This document shows positions 50,852-59,549 of a stretch of DNA of 64,000 bases, in pieces (the first letter of the stretch is position 1; each line of letters opens with the position of its first letter). Location: positions 1 to 64,000 of the forward strand of contig NZ_JAQGKL010000037.1 of NCBI RefSeq assembly GCF_028290105.1, read 5' to 3'. This DNA is from Methylobacterium sp. (GTDB taxonomy: Bacteria; Pseudomonadota; Alphaproteobacteria; Rhizobiales; Beijerinckiaceae). A model generated the notes under the pieces. The model was not told where the DNA came from. It saw only the letters and a program-made list of their open reading frames with translations, and searched no databases. A program made the translations under genes and the position numbers.

Positions 50852-50915
50852 GACGCGCCCTTGCCTGTGATGCGCCCTTCCATGTGACGCGCCCTTGCCT
50901 GTGACGCGCCCTCGG
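50852..50915 (+). repeat. 17-bp tandem repeat downstream of lpdA
   Basis: About 3.8 units of a 17-mer, GACGCGCCCTTGCCTGT: positions 50852-50868, 50869-50885 (three changes), 50886-50902 and a partial unit to 50915. A 12-bp palindrome CCCCTGCAGGGG (50841-50852) touches the first unit. Confidence 0.85.
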
Positions 50916-51009
50916 CACGAGCGGTGCCGCATCGGGAAGACGGGGTCGCGCCGGATCGGTGCGGCCCTCCCGGAGCCTGTCGGGGCTCCGGCTTCGGGAG
51001 ACGCGTGAG

Positions 51010-51483
51010 ATGGCATCCAACGAGACCGACCCGCCGCGCGATTCGGCACTGCAACGCGCCGAGGCCGCCGGTGATGCGGTCGCCGAGGCCCTGGAACGCT
51101 ACCTCGACCGCCTCGTGACGGCGAGCGGCACGGCTCGCACCGAACTCGACGCGGACCTGCGGGCGGCGGGCCGGCTGATGGCCCGCCACACCCACCGGCA
51201 GCTCGCCGCCAATCTCGGCCTGATGCAGGGACTGATGGCGTCGCGCGGCATCCCGGCGATGCTGCAGCTCCAGCAGGACTTCCTGCGCCGCCAGGCGGAA
51301 TGGGCGATCCGCGATTGGGAGCGGGCAGGGGCTCAAGCCCTCGACCTCCTGGACGAGGCTCGGCGCACGGCGAGAGGAAGCGGACCGCCGGACGTTCCCG
51401 GGCGGGGTGCGACCCAGTCCGACGTTCCTGGGCCCGCCCTGCCGTCGCCGGAGGCGGATCCCGAAGCCGGCCGAGTCGATTGA
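51010..51483 (+). CDS. Phasin-like protein
   Basis: A 157-residue helical protein. RAEAAGDAVAEALERYLDRLVTAS, DADLRAAGRLMARHTHRQLAANLGLMQGLM and LQLQQDFLRRQAEWAIRDWERAG look like the amphipathic repeats of phasins, which coat polyhydroxyalkanoate granules. The C-terminus is disordered, with two near-repeats PDVPG. ATG 51010 lies after TGAGATGG and has a weak ribosome site. PHA granule association is inferred; other coiled-coil functions are possible. Confidence 0.68.
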   Translation: MASNETDPPRDSALQRAEAAGDAVAEALERYLDRLVTASGTARTELDADLRAAGRLMARHTHRQLAANLGLMQGLMASRGIPAMLQLQQDFLRRQAEWAIRDWERAGAQALDLLDEARRTARGSGPPDVPGRGATQSDVPGPALPSPEADPEAGRVD

Positions 51484-51525
51484 CCGACGTCGCGGCTGCC
51501 CGGTATCCGGCGCCCCGCGAGCGCT

Positions 51526-52062
51526 TCAGCCGATCCGCAGGCGCGTACGCGGCCCGACCCGGCGCAGCAGGCGCACCAGATCGGATCGCTTCAGGGCGAC
51601 GCAGCCTTCCGTCGGCAGGTAGCCGGGCCGAGCCACGTGCAGGAAGATCGCCGAGCCGTGGCCGCGCCGGATGGGTCCCCGATTGTAGTCGAGGTCGACC
51701 ACGAGGTCGTAGAGCCCGTCCTCCCGCCACATTCGCTCGTGCCCGACGCCTGGCGCCGGCAGGCGGATCGGCCGGTTGTAGCGCCGGTCCCGGGTATCGT
51801 CGCACCAGCCGTCCCCGGGCGCGCTCGGGCGCAAGGGGAGGGGGCTCCGGGGGCGTCCCCCGAAATGGTCCGGCCGGTAGACCCCGCCGCGCAGGCGGAA
51901 CGCGCCGCGCGGCGAGGCGCCGTCGCCCTCGCGCTTGGTCTGTGCGATCCCGGAGCGCCCGAGGGCGCATGGGATCACCGCAGCGCCCGCCAGGACCTGT
52001 CCCCGGGTCCGGTCGGCGACGAGGGCGCGCACGCGCAGGTAGGAGACGGTGGTTCGCTTCAT
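51526..52062 (-). CDS. L,D-transpeptidase catalytic domain protein
   Basis: YkuD-fold protein of 178 residues. The active-site region reads GHGSAIFLHVARPGYLPTEG then CVAL, giving the conserved His and the catalytic Cys of the H...GCV motif. It begins directly with the domain (MKRTTVSYLRVRALVADRT), with no signal peptide or membrane helix in this reading, as in the YkuD/L,D-transpeptidase-like DUF group of alphaproteobacteria. It may cross-link peptidoglycan or process it; export is not shown. The frame continues upstream as a shadow. Confidence 0.83.
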   Translation of the reverse strand: MKRTTVSYLRVRALVADRTRGQVLAGAAVIPCALGRSGIAQTKREGDGASPRGAFRLRGGVYRPDHFGGRPRSPLPLRPSAPGDGWCDDTRDRRYNRPIRLPAPGVGHERMWREDGLYDLVVDLDYNRGPIRRGHGSAIFLHVARPGYLPTEGCVALKRSDLVRLLRRVGPRTRLRIG

Positions 52063-52155
52063 GAAACGCCTTATTGCCTGCGGGCGAAACCAGCGCCACC
52101 TTCGCGACAGGCGCGTTGAAACTTCCGGGCACCCGCCGACGTTGTGATGTTGTTT

Positions 52156-52184
52156 GGCTGCGCACAACCGTATTGTGCGCAGCC
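52156..52184. promoter_or_regulatory. Perfect 12-bp inverted repeat, operator-like
   Basis: GGCTGCGCACAA (52156-52167) and TTGTGCGCAGCC (52173-52184) are exact complements separated by CCGTA. No T-tract follows on either strand, which argues against a terminator. The core TGCGCACAA is shared with the OhrR operator arms at 18540-18589. It lies between the divergent transpeptidase and response-regulator genes. Confidence 0.6.
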
Positions 52185-52356
52185 GAAATAGCTGCATATG
52201 TGTCCGCGGGTTGAAATCTCGGAGGTCGAACAGCGTGGCCATGTCATCGACGTGCCCTGGATCCGCGCTCGAAGCGTCCGTGTTTTCTTTCACCCACCGC
52301 CTGCGGAATCCGAACCGCCGGCGTGCCCTCGAAACTGCCTGAAAGTTCTTCGGTCG

Positions 52357-53043
52357 ATGCCGAATACCCATCGCTTGCTGATCTGTGACGACGATGCCTC
52401 CTTGCGTGAGACGTTGATCGAACAACTCGATCTCCACGAGGAATTCACGCTGCTCAGTGCCGTCGACGGGCAGAGCGCGGTCGATCGCGTCACGGAGGAC
52501 CGCATCGATCTGGCGGTGATGGATGTGGGCTTGCCCGATATGGACGGGCGCGAGGCGGTGCGCGCCATGCGCCGCAACGGGTATCGCGGCCCCGTCATCA
52601 TGCTGACGGCGCAGGATTCCGAGGACGACACCGTCGAGGGCCTGGAGGCGGGCGCCAACGACTACGTCACCAAGCCCTTCAAGTTCGCGGTACTGCTGGC
52701 ACGCATCCGCGCCCACCTGCGCAGCCACGAGGCGAGCGAGGACGCGGTCTTCCAGATCGGTCCCTATACCTTCCGCCCCGGCGCCAAGCTGCTGGTGGGG
52801 GAGCGCGGCTCCAAGCTGAAGCTCACCGAGAAGGAAACCGCGATCCTGCGCTTCCTCTACCGGGCCGGGCGCGAGGTGGTGGGCCGCGACACGCTGCTGG
52901 CCGAGGTCTGGGGCTACAACGCGCAGGTCACCACCCATACCCTCGAGACCCACATCTACCGCCTGCGCCAGAAGATCGAGCCGAACCCTGCGCTTGCGGC
53001 GATCCTTGTGACCGAGGGCGGCGGCTACAAGCTGCTGCCGTAG
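52357..53043 (+). CDS. OmpR-family response regulator
   Basis: Two-component response regulator, 228 residues. The receiver has the acidic pocket ICDDDASLRETL, the phospho-acceptor Asp56 in LAVMDVGLPDMDG, the Thr of IMLTAQDSEDD and the Lys of DYVTKPFK. The C-terminal winged helix contains KLTEKETAILRFLYRAGREVVGRDTLLAEVWG and TLETHIYRLRQKIE. No histidine kinase gene is adjacent, so the partner is unknown. ATG 52357 is chosen because it begins the receiver fold. Confidence 0.92.
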   Translation: MPNTHRLLICDDDASLRETLIEQLDLHEEFTLLSAVDGQSAVDRVTEDRIDLAVMDVGLPDMDGREAVRAMRRNGYRGPVIMLTAQDSEDDTVEGLEAGANDYVTKPFKFAVLLARIRAHLRSHEASEDAVFQIGPYTFRPGAKLLVGERGSKLKLTEKETAILRFLYRAGREVVGRDTLLAEVWGYNAQVTTHTLETHIYRLRQKIEPNPALAAILVTEGGGYKLLP

Positions 53044-53109
53044 CGCGTATCGCGGACCTCGGGTCTCGGCTAAGCTCTCCCCCACGATCACGAGGGGACG
53101 GGGCGGCAC

Positions 53110-53568
53110 GTGGGGCTCGACGACGACATCGCGATCCTGAGCGCCGCCCCCCTGTTCGGGTTCATGGGCCGGGACGCCCTGCGCCTGCTTTCCTTTGCGG
53201 CCGAGCGTCGAACCCTGACGGCGGGCGAGCGCCTGTTCGCGCAGGGAGAGCGCGCCGATGGCGGTTTCATCGTGATGTCGGGGGCTCTCACGCTCACCCC
53301 GCGCGGGAGCCATGCCGTCCCCGTCACGGTCGGGCGGTCGAGCCTGATCGGCCGCCTCGCCCTGTTCCAGCGTGGAGAGCGGCCCTGCGACGCCGACGCG
53401 GCGAGCCCATCCGAGGTGGTTCGCATCACCCCGACGCTGATGCGCCGGGTGCTGGAGGAGTTTCCCGACGCCGCGCGGGCGATCCACGACGAACTCACCG
53501 ACGATCTGGCCGCCTTCGCGGGGGACCTCGTCGGCCTGAGCGCCCGCTTCGACGCGGTTGCCCCGTGA
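53110..53568 (+). CDS. Stand-alone cyclic-nucleotide-binding domain protein
   Basis: A 152-residue Crp-like N-terminal domain without the DNA-binding part. LSAAPLFGFMGRDALRLLSFAAERRTLTAGERLFAQGE and GGFIVMSGALTLTPRG match the cNMP fold. The phosphate-binding cassette appears as SSLIGRLALFQRGERPCDADA, with Ile-Gly where ligand-binding domains have Gly-Glu. So cAMP binding may be lost or altered. The start is GTG 53110, just 66 bp after the response regulator. A signalling or interaction role with that regulator is possible but inferred. Confidence 0.8.
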   Translation: MGLDDDIAILSAAPLFGFMGRDALRLLSFAAERRTLTAGERLFAQGERADGGFIVMSGALTLTPRGSHAVPVTVGRSSLIGRLALFQRGERPCDADAASPSEVVRITPTLMRRVLEEFPDAARAIHDELTDDLAAFAGDLVGLSARFDAVAP

Positions 53569-53726
53569 CACCTGCCCCCTGAAACTTGCCCCCGATCTTC
53601 GCCATCGGAGTGGGCGCGGGCGCGAAAACGCGACCCCGTTTTCCCGCCGGACCCGAAGGTGACAGGCCGGACGGGCTTTTGTAAGCACGGGGCCCGTCAC
53701 CGCCCGTTCCGGAAAGCGCCGCATCC

Positions 53727-54569
53727 ATGTCCCACGCCGACCTCGCCACCACCATCGAGTCCGCCTGGGAGGAGCGCGCCGGCATCGACACCGGCACCAA
53801 GGGCGCCGTGCGCGAGGCCGTCGAGGAAGCCCTCGACCTGCTCGATTCCGGCAAGGCCCGCGTCGCCGAGAAGGTCGGCGAGGAGTGGCAGGTCAACCAG
53901 TGGCTCAAGAAGGCGGTGCTCCTGTCCTTCCGCCTCAACGACATGGAGATCATCCATGGCGGCCCCGACGGCGCGACCTGGTGGGACAAGGTGCCCTCGA
54001 AGTTCGAAGGCTGGAAGAAGAAGCATTTTCGCGAGGCCGGCTTCCGGGCCGTTCCCGGCTGCTTCGTGCGCCGCGGCTCCTACATCGCGCCCGGCGCGGT
54101 GCTGATGCCGTCCTTCATCAATCTCGGCGCCCGCGTGGGCGAGGGCACCATGGTGGACACCTGGGTCACCATCGGCTCCTGCGCGCAGGTGGGGAAGAAC
54201 TGCCACATCTCCGGCGGAGCCGGCATCGCGGGCGTGCTCGAGCCGCTCCAGGCCAACCCGGTCATCATCGAGGACAATTGCTTCATCGGCGCCCGCGCCG
54301 AGGTGGCCGAGGGCGTGATCGTCGGCGAGGGCAGCGTGCTCTCCATGGGCGTCTACATCGGCGCCTCGACCAAGATCATCGACCGCGCCACCGGCGAGGT
54401 CATGTATGGCCGCGTGCCGCCCTACTCGGTGGTGGTCTCCGGCACGACGCCGGGCAAGGACCTGCCGGACGGCAGCCCCGGCCCCGGCCTGTACTGTGCC
54501 GTGATCGTCAAGCGCGTCGATGCCGGCACCCGCTCGAAGACCGCCATCAACGAGCTCCTGCGCACCTGA
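53727..54569 (+). CDS. dapD: Tetrahydrodipicolinate N-succinyltransferase
   Basis: DapD of lysine and meso-diaminopimelate synthesis, transferring succinyl from succinyl-CoA to tetrahydrodipicolinate. The 280-residue protein has the helical N-domain ([19 protein letters not shown]) and a left-handed beta-helix with hexapeptide repeats: [51 protein letters not shown], in which the succinylation core lies. ATG 53727 is the family start. It stands alone; other dap genes are not in the window. Confidence 0.96.
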   Translation: MSHADLATTIESAWEERAGIDTGTKGAVREAVEEALDLLDSGKARVAEKVGEEWQVNQWLKKAVLLSFRLNDMEIIHGGPDGATWWDKVPSKFEGWKKKHFREAGFRAVPGCFVRRGSYIAPGAVLMPSFINLGARVGEGTMVDTWVTIGSCAQVGKNCHISGGAGIAGVLEPLQANPVIIEDNCFIGARAEVAEGVIVGEGSVLSMGVYIGASTKIIDRATGEVMYGRVPPYSVVVSGTTPGKDLPDGSPGPGLYCAVIVKRVDAGTRSKTAINELLRT

Positions 54570-54672
54570 TCCCGACATCGGACGGGGCGTCCGTCGGTCG
54601 CGTGCCCGCACGCGGCGGGCCGCCCCATCTGATGGCGATGGGATCGTCCAGGATGCGAGGAAGAGGCGAACG

Positions 54673-55548
54673 ATGACCGAGCCGGCCCATTCCGCCCGAA
54701 GTGTCGCGCTGACCTTCGCCGGGCGCCGCGTTCCCACCCCCTACGACGTGATCGGCAACGGCCCCGACGCGCTGCTGCTGCCGGCCCTGTCGTCGATCTC
54801 GGCGCGGATGGAGATGCGCGGCCTCGCCAAGGATCTCGGGCACGGCTACCGCTGCCTCATTCCGGACTGGCCGGGCTTCGGCGACCATGTCCGTGCCCGC
54901 GTGCCCATGAACCCCGAGACGATGCACGCCTTCCTCGACGCGCTGCTGGAGGCCGTCCCCGGACCCTATGCGCTCGGCGTCGGGGCGGGCCATGCGGCGG
55001 GCTATCTCGTCGCCGCCGCGCGTCGCCACCCGGGCGTGTTCGAGCGCCTCGTCCTCGTCGCCCCGACCTGGCGGGGCCCGTTGCCCACCGCCATGGGGCC
55101 GGAGCGCAAGGGCCTGTTCGCGGGCCTGCGCCGCGCCGTCGAACTTCCGCTGCTGGGAGACGCCCTCTACCGCATCAACATCAGCCGGCCCGTCATCCGG
55201 CGGATGATGCGCGCCCATGTCTACGCCGATCCGGACCACGTCACGCCGGGAGTGGTCGCGGACAAGCACGCGATCACGCGCCAGAACGGCGGGCGCTTCG
55301 GCACCGCCGCCTTCGTCACCGGCGGCCTCGACCCCTACGAGACCCGCAAGGACTTCCTCGACCTGTTCGAGGCGCCCGGCCTGCCGCCGATCCTGGTCCT
55401 GAGGCCGGAGCGGGCCCCGCGCCGCTCGGGCGCCGAGATCGACGCGCTCATCGCCACGGGCCGGGTCGCCCGGGCCGCGGTGCCGGGGGCGCTCAGCCCC
55501 CACGAGGAATATCCGGGCGAGGTCGCGGACGCGATCCGCGCCGTCTGA
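54673..55548 (+). CDS. Alpha/beta-hydrolase-fold protein lacking the nucleophile Ser
   Basis: A 291-residue alpha/beta-hydrolase-fold protein. The oxyanion region is DALLLPALSSISARMEM and CLIPDWPGFGDH; the elbow reads GVGAGHAAGYL where active members have GxSxG, so position 106 (the expected Ser) is Gly. The C-terminal His is kept in LSPHEEYPGEVADAI. The mid-domain has RINISRPVIRRMMRAHVYADP, a cap-like helix. It may therefore be a non-catalytic binding protein. It starts 104 bp after dapD; ATG 54673 gives the fold's beginning. Confidence 0.8.
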   Translation: MTEPAHSARSVALTFAGRRVPTPYDVIGNGPDALLLPALSSISARMEMRGLAKDLGHGYRCLIPDWPGFGDHVRARVPMNPETMHAFLDALLEAVPGPYALGVGAGHAAGYLVAAARRHPGVFERLVLVAPTWRGPLPTAMGPERKGLFAGLRRAVELPLLGDALYRINISRPVIRRMMRAHVYADPDHVTPGVVADKHAITRQNGGRFGTAAFVTGGLDPYETRKDFLDLFEAPGLPPILVLRPERAPRRSGAEIDALIATGRVARAAVPGALSPHEEYPGEVADAIRAV

Positions 55549-55585
55549 ACGCGCACCGGCCCGGTGCCGGCGCGCGCTTCCGGCA

Positions 55586-56440
55586 CTACATCTGCTGGGT
55601 CTGGGCGCCGCTGTCGGGCCGGGCCGGCCCGAGATTCGGCTCCTCGCCCATCGGCTCGTTCTGGACGACGGTGAAGGTGCCCTTGCCGTCGAGGGAGGGG
55701 CCGCTGGTCCAGCGCCCGGCCGGCGGGGCGGAGCCGTCGCGGGTGGTGGCGAAGAAGTTGTAGTTGAACTTCTCGTGCTCCGCGCTCTGCGGGAAGCTGT
55801 TGGGGATCGGCAGGTTGCCCTCGTTGCCGCCGAGTTCCTCCACAACCGCCAGCCATTGCTGCTGGTGCATGGTGTCGCGCGCGATGAGGAAGTGCAGCAT
55901 GTCCTTCATGCCGGCGTCGTGCGCGGCGTTGAACAGGCGCACCGCCAGCACCCGGCCCGTCGCCTCGGCCGCGACGTTGCAGTACATGTCCGCCGCGAGA
56001 TTCCCGCTGGCATAGACGTGGCTCATGTCGAAGGGCACCCCGTCGCAATTGACGGGCAGGGCGGCCATGCCGGTGGAGAGCACGTGCCGGTGCAGCATGC
56101 CCTCGATGGCGTGGCGCGGGTTTCCGCCGCCCATGACGGCCCCGACGACGCCGTCGGCGGCCCCTTCCTCCTGCAGCTTCGTCGGGGCGTTCTCGAGGTT
56201 CAGCGCCACGGCGGTGGCCAGCATCTCGATATGACCGACCTCTTCGGTGGCGGTGTTCAGCAGCATGTCGCGGTACTTCGTCGTCGGCCCGCGCGCGCCC
56301 CAGCCCTGGAAGAAGTACTGCATGCAGACGCGGATCTCGCCCTCGATGCCGCCGATCGCCTGCTGCAGCATGCGCGCGAAGATCGGGTCCGGGCTGTCGA
56401 CCTTGACCGGATATTGGAGGCGCTTATCATAGTATAACAT
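55586..56440 (-). CDS. Manganese catalase
   Basis: Non-haem dimanganese catalase that breaks down hydrogen peroxide, 284 residues. The N-terminus MLYYDKRLQYPVKVDSPDP and the metal ligands are visible: IGGIEGEIRVCMQYFFQGWG (Glu35), TATEEVGHIEMLA (Glu66 and His70), plus EATGRVLAVRLF and HDAGMKDMLHFLIARDTMHQQQW in the second half of the four-helix bundle. The C-terminal 25 residues are disordered. Its upstream region is relatively AT-rich. A stress or oxidative-defence role fits the neighbouring catalogue of genes. Confidence 0.95.
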   Translation of the reverse strand: MLYYDKRLQYPVKVDSPDPIFARMLQQAIGGIEGEIRVCMQYFFQGWGARGPTTKYRDMLLNTATEEVGHIEMLATAVALNLENAPTKLQEEGAADGVVGAVMGGGNPRHAIEGMLHRHVLSTGMAALPVNCDGVPFDMSHVYASGNLAADMYCNVAAEATGRVLAVRLFNAAHDAGMKDMLHFLIARDTMHQQQWLAVVEELGGNEGNLPIPNSFPQSAEHEKFNYNFFATTRDGSAPPAGRWTSGPSLDGKGTFTVVQNEPMGEEPNLGPARPDSGAQTQQM

Positions 56441-56539
56441 GCGTTAATCTCGCTATGCTCGAACGAAAAGAGCCCACACGTCATGGAGACGTTGGTGCGA
56501 ATGGCCTTGGATCGGACGGTGTTGCCTCCGAATATCAGG

Positions 56540-56564
56540 GGAACGGAGAAATTCACCTGTTGTT
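56540..56564 (+). promoter_or_regulatory. Possible SigEcfG-type promoter toward the hydrolase pseudogene
   Basis: GGAAC (56540-56544), a 16-base spacer and TGTT (56561-56564) resemble the GGAAC-N16/17-CGTT promoters of the alphaproteobacterial general stress response, with one change in the -10 element. It points toward the cysteine hydrolase, 124 bases downstream. Confidence 0.4.
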
Positions 56565-56687
56565 CATTTTCTCGAAGGTGGCAATTTATCGCCGAGGCCC
56601 GACCTCTAGCCTCGCAGAACTCAACCGCACGATCCGGGTTGACCGACACCGCCGGAGCCCCGGCGGACGCGTTCGGGGAGGCGAGGT

Positions 56688-57297
56688 GTGGGTGAGTGGC
56701 GTGCGTATCCCGGGGCGCTGGGTGAAACCTGCCTGCACCTGTGTGTCGACATGCAGCGCCTGTTCCGGGAGGAGACGGACTGGCACACGCCCTGGCTGGC
56801 GCGGGTGCTGCCGCGGGTGGAGCGCCTCGTGGCGGCGCACCCCGCCCGGACGATCCTCACCCGCTTCATCCCGGCGCAGCATCCCGGCGAGGGGCGGGGC
56901 ACGTGGAGCGGCTATTCCCGGCGCTGGGCCTCGATGACGCTCGACCGGCTGGAACCGGGTCTGCTCGATCCCGTGCCCGAACTCGCGCGCTTCGTGCCGC
57001 CGGCCGAGACCTTCGACAAGGCGGTCTATTCGCCGTGGCTCGGCACCGACCTCGATGAACGTCTGCGGGCGCGCGGGATCGACACCCTGGTGGTGACGGG
57101 GGGGCGAGACCGAGGTCTGCGTGCTGGCGACCGTGCTCGGCGCCGTCGATCTCGGCTACCGGGTCTTTCTCGTCACCGACGCCCTGTGCAGTTCCTGCGA
57201 CGCGGCCCACGACGCGCTGCTGACCATGTATCGCCGCCGCTACGGCCAGGAGGGCCACACGGTGACCGCCGAGGAGGTGCTCCTCGCCTGGACCTGA
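56688..57297 (+). pseudogene. Isochorismatase-family cysteine hydrolase, frameshifted
   Basis: Reads as a cysteine hydrolase of the isochorismatase family split by a +1 shift. Codons 1-137 in frame 56688 encode CVDMQRLF (Asp21), then FDKAVYSPW (Lys111) and TLVVTG. The run of seven Gs at 57098-57104 then shifts the frame; with one G removed, the protein continues GGETEVCVLATVLGAVDLGYR (catalytic Cys near 144), ending EEVLLAWT at TGA 57297. That gives about 203 residues, the usual length. In the genome as read, the active-site Cys is lost, because the plain frame runs on in an Arg-rich shadow to 57350. It may be a pseudogene, a sequencing error or a slippage-switched gene. Confidence 0.82.
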
Positions 57298-57951
57298 TCA
57301 GGCGGACCGCGCCAGCAGGCGGCCGCCGGCGAGGCCGTTGGCCACGATGACGAGACCCACCACGACGAGGTGCAGGAGGAGATCGCTCGCCGTGGCGTCA
57401 TGCGGGTGGAACGGCACCAGAAGCGCGGCGGCGGCGGCCGCCGCCGAGAGGCCCGCGAGCGCCGCCGTGAGGTTGGGGCGCAACGGACAGGCCCGTCGCA
57501 GCATCAGCACGAGCCCAAGGGAGAGGGGCATCGAGACCGCGAGCAGGAACACGAGGCATCCGCCGGCTTCGGCCCGTTCGGTGCCCGGCGCCACCCAGTC
57601 GCGCAGGCAGCCCATGCCGCTCGCCCCGATCCAGAGGGCGGCCGGCCCCAGGGGCAGCAGCGCCCAGCTCGGCGAGCGCCCGGGTACGCTGGTCTGGAAG
57701 GCGGCGAGCGCCGCCGTGAGGGCGGTGAGCACGGCGCCGAGGGCGGCGTAGCGCAGGTCGGGGATCGCCATGCGGATGCGCAGGGCGTCGAGGTCGGCGA
57801 ACGGCAGCAGCGCGAGACCGAGGCCCATGGCCGCCGCGCACCAAGCGAGCGCCCGGAGGGAAGGCGCGCGCAGGCGTCGAACCGGCCGCAGGCCGCCCGA
57901 AAGGCTCTCGACCAGCCGGTCGTGCGGGGAGGTGTGGGCACCGTCAGACAT
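57298..57951 (-). CDS. NrsF-type anti-sigma factor (DUF1109)
   Basis: A 217-residue integral membrane protein with about six helices after a basic N-terminus (RLVESLSGGLRPVRRLRAP). WAPGTE... the region GASGMGCLRDWVAPGTERAEAGGCLVF and the overall topology match the NrsF/DUF1109 anti-sigma family. Cysteines in GMGCLRDW, AGGCLVF and RRACPLR could sense metals or redox state, as discussed for relatives. It overlaps the ECF sigma gene by 8 bp and abuts the hydrolase pseudogene with no gap. Confidence 0.87.
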   Translation of the reverse strand: MSDGAHTSPHDRLVESLSGGLRPVRRLRAPSLRALAWCAAAMGLGLALLPFADLDALRIRMAIPDLRYAALGAVLTALTAALAAFQTSVPGRSPSWALLPLGPAALWIGASGMGCLRDWVAPGTERAEAGGCLVFLLAVSMPLSLGLVLMLRRACPLRPNLTAALAGLSAAAAAAALLVPFHPHDATASDLLLHLVVVGLVIVANGLAGGRLLARSA

Positions 57952-58558
57952 CGCGTGTTCCTCCGTCGCGCCGACCGGGCCCGGCCTCCGAACCGCCCCC
58001 TGCTTCGGGTTCCGATCCGAGCGTCCGGCGCAGGGCCTTCAACGCCCGGTGCAGGTTCACCTTGAGGGCGCCCTTGCTGCGCCCCGTGAGGTGCGCGGTC
58101 TCGTCGAGGCTCCGCTCGCGCAGGGCCAGATGCTCCACCGCCTGGCGCTGCCCCTCGGGCAGGGCCGCCACGGCCCGCGCGAGGATGCGTGCCCGGTCGC
58201 GGGCCTCGAGGCCCTGGCCGGGCGCCGGCCCGTCGTCGGCCCGGGCCTCGTAGGCGATGGGGTCGTGAACCTCGCGGGGACGCCGGCCGGCCCGGCGCAT
58301 CCCGTCGATGGCCCGACGCTGGGTGATGGCGCGCAGCCAGGGCAGGAAGGGCCGCGCCGGATCGTAGGTCGCCCGCGCCCGGTGGATCGTCAGCAGCACG
58401 TCCTGCACCACGTCGTCCACCGCCTCGGGCCGCACGCCCTGTGCCCGCGCCATCCCGGCCACCACCGGCAGGCAGGCGCGCAGCAGGCGGCGATAGGCTT
58501 GCGCGTCGCCCGCCTGCGCCGCCGCCATGGCGTCCGAGAGCGACCGGTCGAGGGTCAT
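57944..58558 (-). CDS. ECF RNA polymerase sigma factor
   Basis: Extracytoplasmic-function sigma factor, 204 residues. Region 2 is VDDVVQDVLLTIHRARATYDPARPFLPWLRAITQRRAID. Region 4 is LPEGQRQAVEHLALRERSLDETAHLTGRSKGALKVNLHRALKALR. ATG 58558 fits the usual start. Its 3' end overlaps the NrsF-type gene, the ordinary sigma/anti-sigma layout. It likely controls itself and nearby stress genes; which promoters it recognises is not evident from this sequence. Confidence 0.93.
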   Translation of the reverse strand: MTLDRSLSDAMAAAQAGDAQAYRRLLRACLPVVAGMARAQGVRPEAVDDVVQDVLLTIHRARATYDPARPFLPWLRAITQRRAIDGMRRAGRRPREVHDPIAYEARADDGPAPGQGLEARDRARILARAVAALPEGQRQAVEHLALRERSLDETAHLTGRSKGALKVNLHRALKALRRTLGSEPEAGGGSEAGPGRRDGGTRDV

Positions 58559-58766
58559 CCGACCCTCCGTCGAGGGGCGGATCGCGCCGCGCCACCCGGG
58601 CTCGCTCCCCGAGCGCGGCGCGATGGGGCCGTGTCCGGCCGAGAGCACAAAGGCCACCGTGCGGGCTCCCTGGTGCGAGGGGGCGGACCCCTCGTTCCAG
58701 GAGCATTCGTCCGGTCGGCCGCCAGGGTTACGGTGCGTGCGTGCGGGCCCTTCGGAAAGCCCCGTC

Positions 58767-59549
58767 TCATCCGGCGAGGCTGAAGCGGTCGACGTCGCGC
58801 AGGAGTTCGAGGAATGCGCGGGCGCCGTGATCGAGGGCGATGGCGCCGGCCTCCGCCGTGCCGAGGCGGGCATCGCCGATGGCCCCCGCTGGGTTGAGGT
58901 CTTCCGCCTTCCAGGCGAAGGCGGCGGGCCGGCCGGCCCGCAGATGCGTGAAGGTCCGGGTCATCGCCGCCGTGCGGGGGGTGAAATCCGCGATTTGCCC
59001 GAGCCGGACGAGGTCGGGACGCAGGGCCAGCATCAGGGCGGTCTCGATACCGCCGCCATGGATGCCGTGCCGGATCTCGTCCTCCGGAAACAGGCCATCG
59101 GGATAGCCGAAGCGGCTCCAGGCGGTGGTCACCGCCACCATGGCGTGGCGCCCGCGCAAATCGCCCGCGACGAGGTCGATGAGACCGCTGTTGCCGCCAT
59201 GCGACGTGACGAGGACGAGCTTCCCGCAGCCCGCCCGATGGACGGCGTCGCCGAGGCCGGTCCAGGCCGCCAGAGCGGTCGCGGTGGAGAGCGTCAGGGT
59301 GCCGGGGAAACCGTCGTGCTCGTCGGACTTGCCGACCGCTTGGACGGGCAGGAGCAGGACGTCGAGGTCGTCGGCGGGGAGTGCGGCGAGGCGGGCGAGG
59401 TAGCCCTCGGCGATGAGGGTGTCGGTGGCGAGCGGCAGGTGCGGCCCGTGCTGCTCGATGGCCGCGACGGGCAGCACCGCGATGGCGCGCCGCATGTCGC
59501 GGGTCCGGAACGCATCCGTCGTCAACTCGGCCCAGTGGTGGATCGGCAT
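58767..59549 (-). CDS. Creatininase-family amidohydrolase
   Basis: Metal-dependent amidohydrolase of the creatininase/formamide hydrolase family, 260 residues. Metal-binding and catalytic segments are VAAIEQHGPHLPLATDT (Glu32, His34, Asp43), VTSHGGNSG and the GGGIETALML near 165. The family includes creatininase, mycofactocin-linked peptidase-like proteins and FAPy deformylase ArfB; the exact substrate here is unknown. It reads toward the ECF sigma gene, 208 bp away, on the same strand. Confidence 0.86.
   Translation of the reverse strand: MPIHHWAELTTDAFRTRDMRRAIAVLPVAAIEQHGPHLPLATDTLIAEGYLARLAALPADDLDVLLLPVQAVGKSDEHDGFPGTLTLSTATALAAWTGLGDAVHRAGCGKLVLVTSHGGNSGLIDLVAGDLRGRHAMVAVTTAWSRFGYPDGLFPEDEIRHGIHGGGIETALMLALRPDLVRLGQIADFTPRTAAMTRTFTHLRAGRPAAFAWKAEDLNPAGAIGDARLGTAEAGAIALDHGARAFLELLRDVDRFSLAG

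Noticed and set aside
50841..50852. CCCCTGCAGGGG as lpdA terminator
   Set aside because: It is a palindrome with no loop and no T-tract.
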